DNA of 23,189 nt. It comes from RGDT01 sp964630925 (GTDB taxonomy: Bacteria; Planctomycetota; Planctomycetia; Gemmatales; Gemmataceae). The stretch is from assembly GCA_964630925.1 (NCBI GenBank), contig CAZVZK010000161.1:1-23189 (forward strand). Direction: 5' to 3'. Positions 1-8,488 of the stretch are shown in pieces. Made by a program: the position numbers and the translations under genes. Numbering within the stretch: the first letter of the stretch is position 1; each line of letters starts with the position of its first letter. Under the pieces are notes generated by a model, which saw only the letters and a list, made by a program, of their open reading frames with translations, was not told the origin of the DNA and made no database searches.

Positions 1-622
1 AAGCCCGAGAATCGCTACCTGAATTCGCCCTCACAAGAAACGTAGCCCTGTAAGCGCCCTCCCCCGTCCCGCCCTTGCACACGACGCCCTCGGCCACTCC
101 GTACTTCCCCCTCCGCACGTCGTCGGCGAACTTGCCGGTGAGCCTGCCCTCGTACACGACGCGCGGCAGGGGCAGGGTGCCGAATTCCTGAACGAATTCC
201 CACGGGTCGAGAAATCCTCCAGGCTCGCGGCTCACGTCGATCAGACGCAGCTCCTTCGCCTCGCCGGCACGGTGCAGGCCGGCGAACGACCCCGCACCCA
301 GGAATTCGGTGAACGCCCGGACGGATGGGCTCCCGGCGCAAGATGGGGAGGTGCGGATGGCCGCGTCGAGCGGGCCGGCCAGAGAAGCCAGGAAGACGGC
401 GGGCGCCTCGTGAAGATGCGCATGCCTCGCCGTGAACGCCTCGATGCCGGCCGGCGTGAGGTCGAAGGAGTCGCGCCGGGTGCCGAAGGCGTGGAAGCCG
501 AAGTCGCGGTCCCAGGCCCAGTGCAGGTTGGTTCCGTCGAGCTTCTCGAAGGCGATGCAGCGGGCGAGCGGGGCGTCGCCGCTGCCAGGGATCTTGGGGT
601 AGTGCAGCATCGTCGGGGTCAT
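1..622 (-). CDS. T4 Rnl2-like RNA ligase family protein, partial
   Basis: The frame is open from an ATG at 622 to the window edge (207 codons, no stop seen), so this gene is incomplete here. The translation carries the nucleotidyltransferase signature of ATP-dependent RNA ligases: motif I EKLDGTN with the AMP-accepting lysine at residue 27, a motif III-like stretch FTEFLG followed by SFAGLH (104-117), LRLIDV (125-130), and motif IV EGVVCK (178-183). Family members seal RNA ends through a ligase-AMP intermediate. The expected motif V (a K-x-K-rich strand soon after motif IV) is absent: the sequence changes to AYRATFLV at residue 190, exactly where a 19-bp repeat begins. The gene may therefore be 3'-truncated and inactive. 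A second ATG at 610 is possible. It is divergent from the aminotransferase operon. The family call is fairly sure; the activity of this copy is doubtful. Confidence 0.75.
   Translation of the reverse strand, partial: MTPTMLHYPKIPGSGDAPLARCIAFEKLDGTNLHWAWDRDFGFHAFGTRRDSFDLTPAGIEAFTARHAHLHEAPAVFLASLAGPLDAAIRTSPSCAGSPSVRAFTEFLGAGSFAGLHRAGEAKELRLIDVSREPGGFLDPWEFVQEFGTLPLPRVVYEGRLTGKFADDVRRGKYGVAEGVVCKGGTGEGAYRATFLVRANSGSDSRA
37..55 (-). repeat. Left copy of 19-bp inverted repeat
   Basis: The minus strand reads GCTTACAGGGCTACGTTTC, identical to plus-strand 23139-23157. The two copies are inverted and both read outward toward the window edges. Here the repeat lies inside the open frame of the RNA ligase and replaces the expected motif V region. 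Outside the 19 bp the two flanks diverge, apart from a GTGA two bases offset. Probably a dispersed genomic repeat. Confidence 0.6.
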
Positions 623-850
623 TGAGGGGCGCCAGTCGGATGAGACGCGGACACCCCGTCGGGCTCGCGCCACGACCACGCGTGCCCCAGCGTCAGCAGG
701 GACGCCATCACACGCGTCCACGGATGCCGCCGCCGGAACAGGAGGACGGAGAACGCCAGCCCTCCCGCACGGCGGCCCGTTCCGGTTGATTCGCCACAAA
801 GGGATCGGCTATTGTCCGCCGGCGATTCGGGCTGGCACGCGAGAGGGCCG

Positions 851-1960
851 ATGATGCTGCCGTTCAACGACCTGAAGCCCCTGCATTCCCGCCTCGGGGC
901 GGAGCTGGCCGAGGCGGCGGAGCGCGTCCTGGCCAGCGGCTGGTACATCCTGGGCCGCGAGGTCGAGGCGTTCGAGCGTGCCTTCGCCGAGTACCACGGC
1001 GGCGGCGAGGCCGTCAGCGTCGCCAACGGCACCGACGCCATCGAGCTGGCCCTCCGCGCCGCCGGCGTCGGCCCCGGCGACGAGGTCATCACCGTCGCCC
1101 ACACCGCCGTCCCCACCGTCTGCGCCATCGAGCGCGCCGGTGCCACCCCCGTCCTCGTGGACATCGACCCCGAGACGTACACCATCGACCCCGCCGCGGC
1201 CGCCGCCGCCGTCACGCCACGCACCTCGGCCCTGGTCGCCGTCCACCTCTACGGCCACCCGGCGGACCTCGGCGCACTGGAGCCGCTGTGCAACAAGCAC
1301 GGCCTGTTCCTCGTCGAGGACTGCGCCCAGTCGCACGGGGCACGCTACCAGGGCCGCAAGGTCGGCACCTTCGGGCAGGCCGCCGCCTTCAGCTTCTACC
1401 CCACCAAGAACCTCGGGGCCGCCGGCGACGGCGGGGCGGTCCTCGCCGCCGACCCCGCCCTGGCGGCCCGCCTCCGCCGCATCCGCAACTACGGCCAGTC
1501 CGTCCGCTACCGGCACGAGGAGCGCGGCGTCAACAGCCGCCTCGACGAGATGCAGGCCGCCATCCTCTCCGTCAAGCTGCCGCACCTCGACGCCTGCAAC
1601 GCCGCCCGCCGCGAGATGGCCGGCCACTACCGCAGGCACCTCGCCGGCCTCGGCCTCACCCTGCCGACGGAGCGCGCGGGCTGCGAACACGTCTACCACC
1701 TGTACGTCGCCCGCGCCGGCAGCCGCGACGGCGCCCGCGCCGCCCTCCAGGCCGGCGGCGTCGAGACCGCCATCCACTACCCGACGCCGGTCCACCTCCA
1801 GCCCGCCTACGCCAGCCTGGGCTACCGCCCCGGCAGCCTGCCCCACACCGAGAAGGCCGCGTCCGAGATCCTGTCGCTGCCGATGTACGTCGGCCTCGAC
1901 GAGGGCCACGCCCGCCTCGCCGCGGCCGCCCTGTCTTCCACCGCCCGGAGGGCCGCATGA
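851..1960 (+). CDS. DegT/DnrJ/EryC1/StrS family PLP-dependent aminotransferase
   Basis: A 369-residue protein of the sugar aminotransferase family, which transfers an amino group (usually from glutamate) to a keto-sugar nucleotide. Visible family features are GWYILGREVEAFE near the N-terminus, VANGTDAIELAL (cofactor phosphate region), HLYGHPAD, VEDCAQSHGA with the pyridine-nitrogen aspartate at about 157, and FYPTKNLGAAGDGG with the PLP-binding lysine at about 186. Length is normal for the family. I chose ATG 851 because GAGAGGG lies just upstream and the family start MxxPFNDL follows; a TTG at 812 and an ATG at 854 are alternatives. Its stop overlaps the epimerase start (ATGA), so it leads the nucleotide-sugar operon. 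The exact sugar substrate cannot be read from sequence. Third positions strongly favour C. Confidence 0.93.
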   Translation: MMLPFNDLKPLHSRLGAELAEAAERVLASGWYILGREVEAFERAFAEYHGGGEAVSVANGTDAIELALRAAGVGPGDEVITVAHTAVPTVCAIERAGATPVLVDIDPETYTIDPAAAAAAVTPRTSALVAVHLYGHPADLGALEPLCNKHGLFLVEDCAQSHGARYQGRKVGTFGQAAAFSFYPTKNLGAAGDGGAVLAADPALAARLRRIRNYGQSVRYRHEERGVNSRLDEMQAAILSVKLPHLDACNAARREMAGHYRRHLAGLGLTLPTERAGCEHVYHLYVARAGSRDGARAALQAGGVETAIHYPTPVHLQPAYASLGYRPGSLPHTEKAASEILSLPMYVGLDEGHARLAAAALSSTARRAA

Positions 1961-2979
1961 ACGCCGAACGCCTCGCCACCCTGGCCGGCAAACGCTGCCT
2001 GATCACCGGCGGCCTGGGCTTCATCGGCTCCACGCTGGCCCACCGCCTCGTCGCGCTCGGCGCCGAGGTCACCCTCGTGGACGCGATGGTCCCCGACTAC
2101 GGGGGCAACCCGTTCAACATCCAGGGCATCCGCGACAGGGTCAGCATCAACTACTGCGACATCTGCGACGTGCACGCGATGGAGTGGGTGGTGCGCGGAC
2201 AGGACCTGGTCTTCCACCTCGCGGGGCAGGTGTCGCACGTCCTGAGCCTCACCAACCCCTACCCCGACCTCGAATACAACATCAAGGGCACGGTGGTCCT
2301 GGTCGAGTCGCTCCGCAAGCACGCACCCCACGCCCGCGTCGTCTTCACCGGCACGCGCGGCCAGTACGGGCCGGCGACCCGGCTGCCCGTGGACGAGGAG
2401 GCCCCGACCAACCCCAAGGGGCTTTACGAGGTCTCCAACCTCACCGCCGAGAAGATCATCAAGGTCTACAACGACTCGCACAATCTGCACTCCGTCCTCC
2501 TACGCCTCACCAACGTCTACGGCCCGCGGGCGCAGATGCGGCACTCGCAGTACGGCGTCGCCAACTGGTTCGTCCGCCTCGCCCTCGACGGCGAGACGAT
2601 CCGCGTCTTCGGCACCGGCGCCATCCTCCGCGACTTCCTCTACGTGGATGACTGCGTCGAGGGCATCCTCCTCGCCGCCGTCACCCCGGAGGCGCGGGGC
2701 GAGATCATCAACCTCGGCGTGGACCGCGCCAGCTCGTTCCTCGAGCTTGCCCAGACGATCATCCGCGTGACGGGGCAGGGCCGCTGGGAGTTCGCCCCGT
2801 TCACGCCCGAGCGCAAGGCCCAGGACCCCGGCGACTTCTACTCGGACATCAGCAAGGCCCGGCGTCTGCTCGGCTGGGAGCCGGCCACCTCCCTGGAGGA
2901 GGGCCTGCGCCGCACCGCCGACTTCTACCGGGCGCACCGCGACCACTACTGGGCCCGGCCCGCCCGCCAGGCCGCCTGA
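1957..2979 (+). CDS. NAD-dependent epimerase/dehydratase (extended SDR)
   Basis: A 340-residue extended short-chain dehydrogenase of the nucleotide-sugar type. The Rossmann motif TGGLGFIG is at 17-24, VFHLAGQ follows at about 85-91, and RLTNVYGP and RDFLYVDD are typical of UDP-glucose 4-epimerases and dTDP/CDP-sugar dehydratases. Aligned on the family catalytic triad, Thr133 replaces the usual Ser and Tyr157 is present, but the YxxxK lysine is Asn161 (YEVSN). This is unusual for an active SDR, so either another residue substitutes or the chemistry differs. It is translationally coupled to the aminotransferase by ATGA and followed 11 bases later by the acyltransferase, so it probably supplies or modifies the nucleotide sugar that is aminated and acylated. 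Fold is confident; the precise reaction is not. Confidence 0.9.
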   Translation: MNAERLATLAGKRCLITGGLGFIGSTLAHRLVALGAEVTLVDAMVPDYGGNPFNIQGIRDRVSINYCDICDVHAMEWVVRGQDLVFHLAGQVSHVLSLTNPYPDLEYNIKGTVVLVESLRKHAPHARVVFTGTRGQYGPATRLPVDEEAPTNPKGLYEVSNLTAEKIIKVYNDSHNLHSVLLRLTNVYGPRAQMRHSQYGVANWFVRLALDGETIRVFGTGAILRDFLYVDDCVEGILLAAVTPEARGEIINLGVDRASSFLELAQTIIRVTGQGRWEFAPFTPERKAQDPGDFYSDISKARRLLGWEPATSLEEGLRRTADFYRAHRDHYWARPARQAA

Positions 2980-2990
2980 GGAGCACGCCC

Positions 2991-3710
2991 ATGGCACGGA
3001 TCGGCCACAACGCCGTCATCAGCCCGCTGGCCCGCCTCGCCGACGACGTGACGGTCGGCCACAACGCCGTCATCCACGACGGCGTCGAGCTGGGGTCCGG
3101 CTGCGTCGTCCTCGACGGGGCCGTCCTGGGCCGCGTCCCCCGCGCCGCCGGCACGCTGAGCCGCCCCCTGGCCGCGCCAGGGCCGCTTCGCCTGGGGCGC
3201 GGCTGCGTGGTGGGCTGCAACGCCGTCCTCTACGCCGGCTCGGTGATCGGCGACAACGTCATGGTCAGCGACCTCGCCAGCCTGCGCGAGGGCTGCCGCC
3301 TGGCCGACGGCGTGGTGATCGGGCGGTCGGTGCTGGTGATGTACGGCACGAGTATCGGGGCGCGGACGCGGGTGATCGACGGGGCGATCCTGACGGGCAA
3401 CATGACGGTCGAGGAGGACGTGTTCATCGCGCCGGGCGTGGTGACCATCAACGACAACCGCGTGCAGATGTCGCGATTCGACCCCGGATTCGCCGACCAG
3501 CGTGGGCCGACGGTGCGCCGCCTCGCCGTCCTCGGCGCGGGGTGCAACCTGGCGGCGGGGGTGGAGGTCGGCGAGGGGGCCGTGGTGGCCCCGTCGGCGA
3601 TGGTGACGCGTGACGTGCCGGCGTGGACGGTGGTGGCCGGCGTGCCGGCGCGGGTGCTGCGCGAGGTGCCGTCCGCGGACCGGGCGGCGCTGCTGGCGAG
3701 GGCGGCCTGA
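2991..3710 (+). CDS. Left-handed beta-helix acyltransferase (hexapeptide repeat)
   Basis: A 239-residue protein built almost entirely of hexapeptide repeats (e.g. VTVGHNAVIHDGVELGSG, CVVGCNAVLYAGSVIGD, VFIAPGVVTINDN), ending with AMVTRDVPAWTVVAGVPARVLRE. That ending is typical of the C-terminal coil of trimeric WbbJ/NeuD/LpxA-type acetyltransferases. Known relatives acetylate the amino group of UDP- or dTDP-amino sugars made by DegT enzymes, which fits its position third in the operon. A short loop at about 49-66 (VPRAAG to APGPLRLG) interrupts the helix, as in the UDP-sugar N-acetyltransferases. Codon choice changes within the gene: C-ending codons dominate before about base 3300 and G-ending codons after. 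Acetyl-CoA as donor is an inference. Confidence 0.9.
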   Translation: MARIGHNAVISPLARLADDVTVGHNAVIHDGVELGSGCVVLDGAVLGRVPRAAGTLSRPLAAPGPLRLGRGCVVGCNAVLYAGSVIGDNVMVSDLASLREGCRLADGVVIGRSVLVMYGTSIGARTRVIDGAILTGNMTVEEDVFIAPGVVTINDNRVQMSRFDPGFADQRGPTVRRLAVLGAGCNLAAGVEVGEGAVVAPSAMVTRDVPAWTVVAGVPARVLREVPSADRAALLARAA

Positions 3711-3728
3711 CGGCCCAGGGAGGCATGC

Positions 3729-4688
3729 ATGCCGCTGATCTCGATCATCGTCCCGGTCTACCACAACGAGAGCAGCCTGCCGGAGCTGCTCCAGCGCCTC
3801 CAGGCCGTGGCGGACAAGCACGCGGCGCACACCTTCGAGCTGCTGTTCGTCGATGACGGCTCGCGCGACTCCTCGTTCGCCACCCTGTGCAGGCTGGCCG
3901 AGAGCGAGCCGCGCATGCGCGTGGTGAAGCTGGTGCGGAACTTCGGGTCGAACTCGGCGATCCTGTGCGGGCTGGAGCACGCCCGCGGCGACGGCATCGC
4001 GGTGATCGCGGCTGACCTCCAGGACCCGCCGGAATTGATCTCGGAGCTGATCGGGCACTGGGAGGCGGGGAAGAAGGTGGCCCTGGCGGCGCGGGCGACG
4101 CGCGACGACCCGTGGCTGACGACGATGCTCGCGGACACGTTCTACTGGCTGTTCCGCAGCTTCGCGCTGCCGAAAATGCCGGCCCGCGGGTTCGACTTCT
4201 TCCTGATCGACCGGCAGGTGCGCGACCTGGTGGTGCAACTGCCGGAGCGGAACCACTACCTGATGGGCATGCTCATCTGGGTGGGGTTCGACCCTGCGGT
4301 GGTGCAGTACCACCGCAAGGAACGCGAGGCCCGCTTCGGCACGTCGATGTGGACCCTGGGGCGCAAGCTTCGCTACTTCACCGACGCCTTCGTGGGGTTC
4401 TCGCACTTCCCGCTCCGCGTGACGACGGCACTGGGGATGCTGCTGGCCTTCGGCGGGTTCGCCTACGCGGCCCTCGTGGTCGTGGGCAAACTGCTGGGGT
4501 GGTGGGAGATCGGCGGGTGGGCGTCGCTGATGTCGGCGATCCTGTGCGTGGGCGGCGTGCAGCTTATCATGCTCGGCGTGCAGGGCGAGTACGTGGGCCG
4601 CCTGCTGGAGGAGGCGCGGCGGAGGCCGCGCTACCTCGTCGAGAGGGAAGTGGCCGGCGGCGCGGCGGCGGGCAGGGAGGCGGCATGA
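3729..4688 (+). CDS. Family 2 glycosyltransferase, polyprenyl-phosphate type (GtrB/DPM-like)
   Basis: A 319-residue GT-A glycosyltransferase with two C-terminal membrane segments (about 237-260 and 272-297). The N-terminus SIIVPVYHNESSLPELL, FVDDGSRDSS (Asp42-Asp43) and AADLQDPPE (Asp96, Asp99) are the nucleotide/metal binding signatures. REARFGTSMW matches the R-x-G-x-S-x-W element and GEYVGRLLEEARRRPRY is the usual tail. Members move a sugar from a nucleotide donor to undecaprenyl or dolichyl phosphate on the cytoplasmic face. In this operon it would load the modified amino sugar on a lipid carrier. Its TGA overlaps the next ATG (ATGA). Lipid acceptor and sugar are inferred from family. Confidence 0.92.
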   Translation: MPLISIIVPVYHNESSLPELLQRLQAVADKHAAHTFELLFVDDGSRDSSFATLCRLAESEPRMRVVKLVRNFGSNSAILCGLEHARGDGIAVIAADLQDPPELISELIGHWEAGKKVALAARATRDDPWLTTMLADTFYWLFRSFALPKMPARGFDFFLIDRQVRDLVVQLPERNHYLMGMLIWVGFDPAVVQYHRKEREARFGTSMWTLGRKLRYFTDAFVGFSHFPLRVTTALGMLLAFGGFAYAALVVVGKLLGWWEIGGWASLMSAILCVGGVQLIMLGVQGEYVGRLLEEARRRPRYLVEREVAGGAAAGREAA

Positions 4689-6160
4689 GGGCGAACGTCG
4701 GCGTCATCACCGCGGCACTCCTCTTCTGCCTGGTGGGCGGCCATCAGGTGCTGTCGGAGCGCATCCCGCAGGCCAACGGCACGGGCTGGGACGGCACGAT
4801 CTACGCGGCCCTGATCAAGGACTTCGAGGGGGCGTTGAGCGAGGGCCGGGTCGATTCGCCCAAGGCGTCCCGCCTCTTGCCGGCGTACGTCCTGAGCCGG
4901 GCGCTGATCCTCCTGCGGCTGCCACCCACGGACGCCCCCGTCGTCGCCCTGTGCGTCGCGTGGAACGTGCTGATGCTCGGCCTGCTGCTGTGGGGCGGGC
5001 TCCGCGTGGCCGACGCCCTGCGGCTGACGCCGTGGGGCACGGCGGCCCTGCTGTGCGCGTTCACGCTCAACTACGCGACGGTCAAGATGGCGGGCTATTA
5101 CCCGGTGTTGTTCGACACGACGGCGATGGCCCTGATGGCGTGGTTGCTCGACGCCCATCTGCGTGGGCGTCTCTGGGCGGTGTTCGCGTTGGGCGCGGCG
5201 GGGGCGATGTGCTGGCCGAGCATGATCCTCGTCTCCCTGCCCATGCTGTTGCTCGGCGGGATGCGTGCGGAGGACACCTCCGGCCGTCCTACATGGTGGG
5301 GGCGCACGCTGGCCGGCGTGGTGGCGATCACGGCGGCGGCGGTGTACCTGGGTTACGTCTGGCTGTCGCGGGATGCGATGCTGGGCCGGTTCAGGGAGTG
5401 GGAGGCGGGGGGCCTCATCACGCCACCGCTTCGCGGGTGGACACGCGTCTCCGCCGTCGTCAACGCCGTGGGGCTGGCTGCGGCCTGTTATGCCATCGGC
5501 GTCGCCGCGCTGGGCTGTCTCCGCCCACGCCTGGGGGGCCGCTTCATCCAGCGGGTGACGCTGGCGGCGCTGCTCTTCTGCGTGCCGCTCGCGGTGGGCG
5601 CGTTGCTGCGGCCCTACCTGGCGCCGGGTTACTCGGCGGGGCTGTTCCTGTTCGACCTGACGGCGTTCGGGCTGATCCGCCCGCTGGGGCAGCTCGTCGC
5701 GCACGGGGCGTACTTCGGGCCGGCGGCGCTCTTCATCGTCTGCCTGTGGGGGCCGATCACGCGCCACATGGGCCGCGACCTCGGCCTGCTGGCGGCGGCG
5801 GGCGTGGCCGTGGTGTTCTCGTCAAACAGCGAGTCGCGCCACCTGGTGCAGCTCTTCGTGCTCCTGGCGCCGTTCGCGGTGGCTGTGTGTGACCGCGAGG
5901 GGTTCTGGGCGCGGATGCTGCCGCCGTTCCTGCTCGCCTCGCTGTACTTCTCGAAGGGGTGGATGGCGTTCAACGTGGGGCCGGAGTGGGTGGCCCGGTA
6001 TTTCAGGCACCAGGGGCCGTTCATGCCGCACGCCGTCTGCCTCAAGCACGCCCGCGACCTCGCGTTGGCGGCGGCGGGGCTGCTGGCGTTCCTGCCGGCG
6101 GCCCTGGCGGCGGGGGGGGCCGCGGGCGTCCCGACGCCGGCGCGGCGGGAGGCCGCCTGA
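4685..6160 (+). CDS. Polytopic membrane protein, GT-C-like, function unknown
   Basis: A 491-residue, very hydrophobic protein with roughly ten predicted membrane segments, for example around MRANVGVITAALLFCLVGG, LCVAWNVLMLGLLLWGG and LLAAAGVAVVFSS. After the first segment comes a probably external loop with NGTGWDGTIYAALIKDF; an Asp-bearing first loop is common in GT-C glycosyltransferases that use lipid-linked sugars. It starts by ATGA overlap from the GT2 gene and is followed 26 bases later by another large membrane protein, so it probably acts in the same glycan pathway, as a transferase or translocase. I do not recognise the specific family; GT-C is an inference from topology and context. 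Confidence 0.8.
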   Translation: MRANVGVITAALLFCLVGGHQVLSERIPQANGTGWDGTIYAALIKDFEGALSEGRVDSPKASRLLPAYVLSRALILLRLPPTDAPVVALCVAWNVLMLGLLLWGGLRVADALRLTPWGTAALLCAFTLNYATVKMAGYYPVLFDTTAMALMAWLLDAHLRGRLWAVFALGAAGAMCWPSMILVSLPMLLLGGMRAEDTSGRPTWWGRTLAGVVAITAAAVYLGYVWLSRDAMLGRFREWEAGGLITPPLRGWTRVSAVVNAVGLAAACYAIGVAALGCLRPRLGGRFIQRVTLAALLFCVPLAVGALLRPYLAPGYSAGLFLFDLTAFGLIRPLGQLVAHGAYFGPAALFIVCLWGPITRHMGRDLGLLAAAGVAVVFSSNSESRHLVQLFVLLAPFAVAVCDREGFWARMLPPFLLASLYFSKGWMAFNVGPEWVARYFRHQGPFMPHAVCLKHARDLALAAAGLLAFLPAALAAGGAAGVPTPARREAA

Positions 6161-6186
6161 GCGGGCCCGATAACTGGGAGGCACCG

Positions 6187-8406
6187 ATGGCCGAGAACGA
6201 TCAGCCGGCCCCGACGACGTTCTGGCACGAGGCCGCCGTCTGCGCCCTCGTCGCGGCCGTGAGCCTCGGCCTGGGCGCGGCCCGCCTGGGCGTGTGGCGT
6301 GGCGAGGTCGGCGTGCCGCTCCAGTACGGGCACGACAGCTTCACCAACGTCCTGATGATCAAGACAACGATCGATCACGGGTGGTGGATGACCAACCCGT
6401 CGGTGGGGGCGCCGGGCGGGCTGGAGTGGCACGACTACCCGTTCAACCCGAACCTGCACATGGCCGTCATCAAGGGCCTGTCGCTGTTCACACGCGACGC
6501 GTTCCTCCTCCTCAACGTCTACTTCCTGCTGACGTTCCCGCTGATCGCCCTGACCTCGTACGCGGCGCTGCGCGGCATGGACGTCTCGCGCTGGCCGGCG
6601 GCGGCCGTGGCGATCCTCTTCGCGTTCATGCACTACCACTTCTGGCGCGGCGTGGGCCACCTGTATCTCGCGGCGTACTTCATGGTGCCGCTGGTGGCGC
6701 TCCTCGTCGTGTGGCTGTCCCGAGGCGAGCCGCTGCTGTTCGAGCGGCCGCCGGAGGGCGGGTGGCGCCTACGGCTGACCAACCGGGTGACGCTGCTGGC
6801 ACTCGCGATCTGCGTCGCCGTTGGCCTGGACTTCCCCTACTACCCCGTTTTCGCCGGCTTCTTCCTCATGACGGCGGGCTGCCTCCTCGCGGGGCTGCGT
6901 GGGGAATCGTTGCCGCTGTGGCGGGCCGCCGGGCTGACGGCGGCGGTGGCGGCGGGCCTGGCGCTCAACCTGGCGCCGAACGTCGCCCACCGGATCAAGC
7001 ACGGGCGGAACTCAGCGCCGGACCACGTCGGGCTGTCGCGGCCGTGGGCCGACTCGGAGGAGTTCGCCCTCAAGCCGGTGCAGCTCCTCCTGCCGGCGAA
7101 CAACCATCCGGTGGCGGCGATGCGGCGGCTCCGTGACACCTACTACAAGGACACGAGGACGCAGAGCGAGCAGGACTCGATCTCGATCGGCCTGTGCGCG
7201 TCGCTGGGCCTGATGGTGGCGTTGTCGGCGTTGTTCTGGGCGCACGGCGAGGGCGGCGATCGGCGGCGCCTGTTCCACGTCTTCGGGCTGCTGATCGCGG
7301 CGACGCTGCTGGTGGGGACGGTCGGCGGATTCTTCGTCCTGCCGGGGCTGTTCGGCTTCACGATGGTGCGCTGCTTCAACCGCGTGAGCATCTTCCTGGG
7401 GTTCTTCGGCCTGGCGGCGTTCGCGCTGCTGCTCGACGCGGTGGCGCGGCGCTGGCCGGCCGGGGCGTGGTGGCGGGTGGGCGGGGCTGCCGGGCTGGCG
7501 GCGCTCGTCTGGCTGGGCATCAAGGACCAGGCGACGTTCACCTACAACCCGTCGCCCGAGGACGCCGCCGCCGAATTCCACAGCGACCGAGACTTCGTGG
7601 GGCGTATCGAGGCGGCGCTGCCCGAGGGGGCGATGGTGTTCCAGCTACCGCACATCTCGTTCCTGTCGTACCGGAACGCCGAGGCGAAGATGGAGCCGTA
7701 CAGCCACTTCCGGGGGTATTTCCACTCGCGCTCCCTGCGCTGGAGTTTCGGGGCGATGCACGGGCGCGAGGCGTCGATGACGCACGCCCGCATCGCCGCC
7801 CGCCCGTTGAAGGAGCAGTTGCCCTTGCTGGCCCACCTGGGGTTCGGCGGGCTGTACGTGGACCGGCACGGCTACGAGGACGGCGGCGAGGCCGTCGTGG
7901 CGTTCCTGCGCCGCGAGCTGGGGCGTGAGCCCATCGTCAGCGCGGACGGGCGCCTGCTGTTCTTCGACATGCGGGCGTTCGGCGAGCGTCTGCGGTCCGA
8001 CGCCGGGATGATGGCGTGGGCGGGGAAGGCCCTGTCCTCGCCGTTCGTGGAGTGGGGCGGGGAGTTCGAGAAGGAGGCGGAGGACGGCTGCCGCTGGTGC
8101 GGGAAGGGCGGCTGGGTGCGGGCCAACAACCTGGGCGGGAAGGCGACGACGGTGCGGCTGGCGGCGTCGCTGCGTGCGCCGGCGGGGCGTGCGGCGACGG
8201 TGCGGGTCTCGACGGCCGAGGGGGTCATCAGGACCGTGGAGGTGCCCGCCGGGGGCGTGGACGTGGAGGTCGATGTCCCCGTCCCGGCGGGCAAGGTGGC
8301 GTACTGCTGGTTCGGCTGCGTGGACGCCGGCGGGGAGAAGGGGCCGCGGTTCGCGCTGCACGGGCTGCGGGTGAAGTTCGAGGGGCCGAGCCTGGCCTCG
8401 CGGTGA
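6187..8406 (+). CDS. Large polytopic membrane protein with C-terminal soluble domain (YfhO/GT-C-like)
   Basis: A 739-residue protein. Residues about 15-460 hold many membrane segments; the rest, after about 465, is mostly soluble. The first extracytoplasmic loop, YGHDSFTNVLMIKTTIDHGWW followed by NPSVGAPGGLEWHDYPF, resembles the acidic first loop of GT-C and YfhO-like proteins, which move sugars from polyprenyl phosphate to an acceptor outside the cytoplasm. The soluble tail includes a region with VFQLPHISFLSY and GLYVDRHGY, as in large sugar-transferase membrane proteins, and a CRWC pair followed by a beta-rich end. It is the last gene of the operon and probably does the final transfer. Start ATG 6187 follows GGGAGGCACCG. 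The exact acceptor is unknown; the RTX protein next door is one candidate. Confidence 0.82.
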   Translation: MAENDQPAPTTFWHEAAVCALVAAVSLGLGAARLGVWRGEVGVPLQYGHDSFTNVLMIKTTIDHGWWMTNPSVGAPGGLEWHDYPFNPNLHMAVIKGLSLFTRDAFLLLNVYFLLTFPLIALTSYAALRGMDVSRWPAAAVAILFAFMHYHFWRGVGHLYLAAYFMVPLVALLVVWLSRGEPLLFERPPEGGWRLRLTNRVTLLALAICVAVGLDFPYYPVFAGFFLMTAGCLLAGLRGESLPLWRAAGLTAAVAAGLALNLAPNVAHRIKHGRNSAPDHVGLSRPWADSEEFALKPVQLLLPANNHPVAAMRRLRDTYYKDTRTQSEQDSISIGLCASLGLMVALSALFWAHGEGGDRRRLFHVFGLLIAATLLVGTVGGFFVLPGLFGFTMVRCFNRVSIFLGFFGLAAFALLLDAVARRWPAGAWWRVGGAAGLAALVWLGIKDQATFTYNPSPEDAAAEFHSDRDFVGRIEAALPEGAMVFQLPHISFLSYRNAEAKMEPYSHFRGYFHSRSLRWSFGAMHGREASMTHARIAARPLKEQLPLLAHLGFGGLYVDRHGYEDGGEAVVAFLRRELGREPIVSADGRLLFFDMRAFGERLRSDAGMMAWAGKALSSPFVEWGGEFEKEAEDGCRWCGKGGWVRANNLGGKATTVRLAASLRAPAGRAATVRVSTAEGVIRTVEVPAGGVDVEVDVPVPAGKVAYCWFGCVDAGGEKGPRFALHGLRVKFEGPSLASR

Positions 8407-8459
8407 GGGCGGGAAAGACCGCTTGCAATGCGGCGGGGTTTGCGGTATTCCCCCCGCCC
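8407..8459 (+). terminator. Nested inverted repeat, possible terminator after the glycan operon
   Basis: GGGCGGG (8407-8413) pairs with CCCGCCC (8453-8459), and inside it ACCGC (8418-8422) pairs with GCGGT (8442-8446). It begins right after the TGA of the membrane protein and ends 29 bases before the RTX gene start. There is no T-run, so intrinsic termination is uncertain. Confidence 0.35.
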
Positions 8460-8488
8460 GACCCGTGACCCTGAAGTGAGGTGCAAGG

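Noticed and set aside
619..850. Open minus-strand frame ending in ATGA overlap with the RNA ligase start (...MASLLTLGHAWSWREPDGVSASHPTGAPQ)
   Set aside because: Its upstream part is the shadow of the aminotransferase gene and the remaining piece is short and unlike any known protein; the overlap may be chance. The gap more likely holds divergent promoters.
978..2651. 557-residue plus-strand frame rich in Pro, Ala, Ser and Thr
   Set aside because: It is the +1 shadow of the aminotransferase and epimerase genes, produced by high GC; no motif in it.
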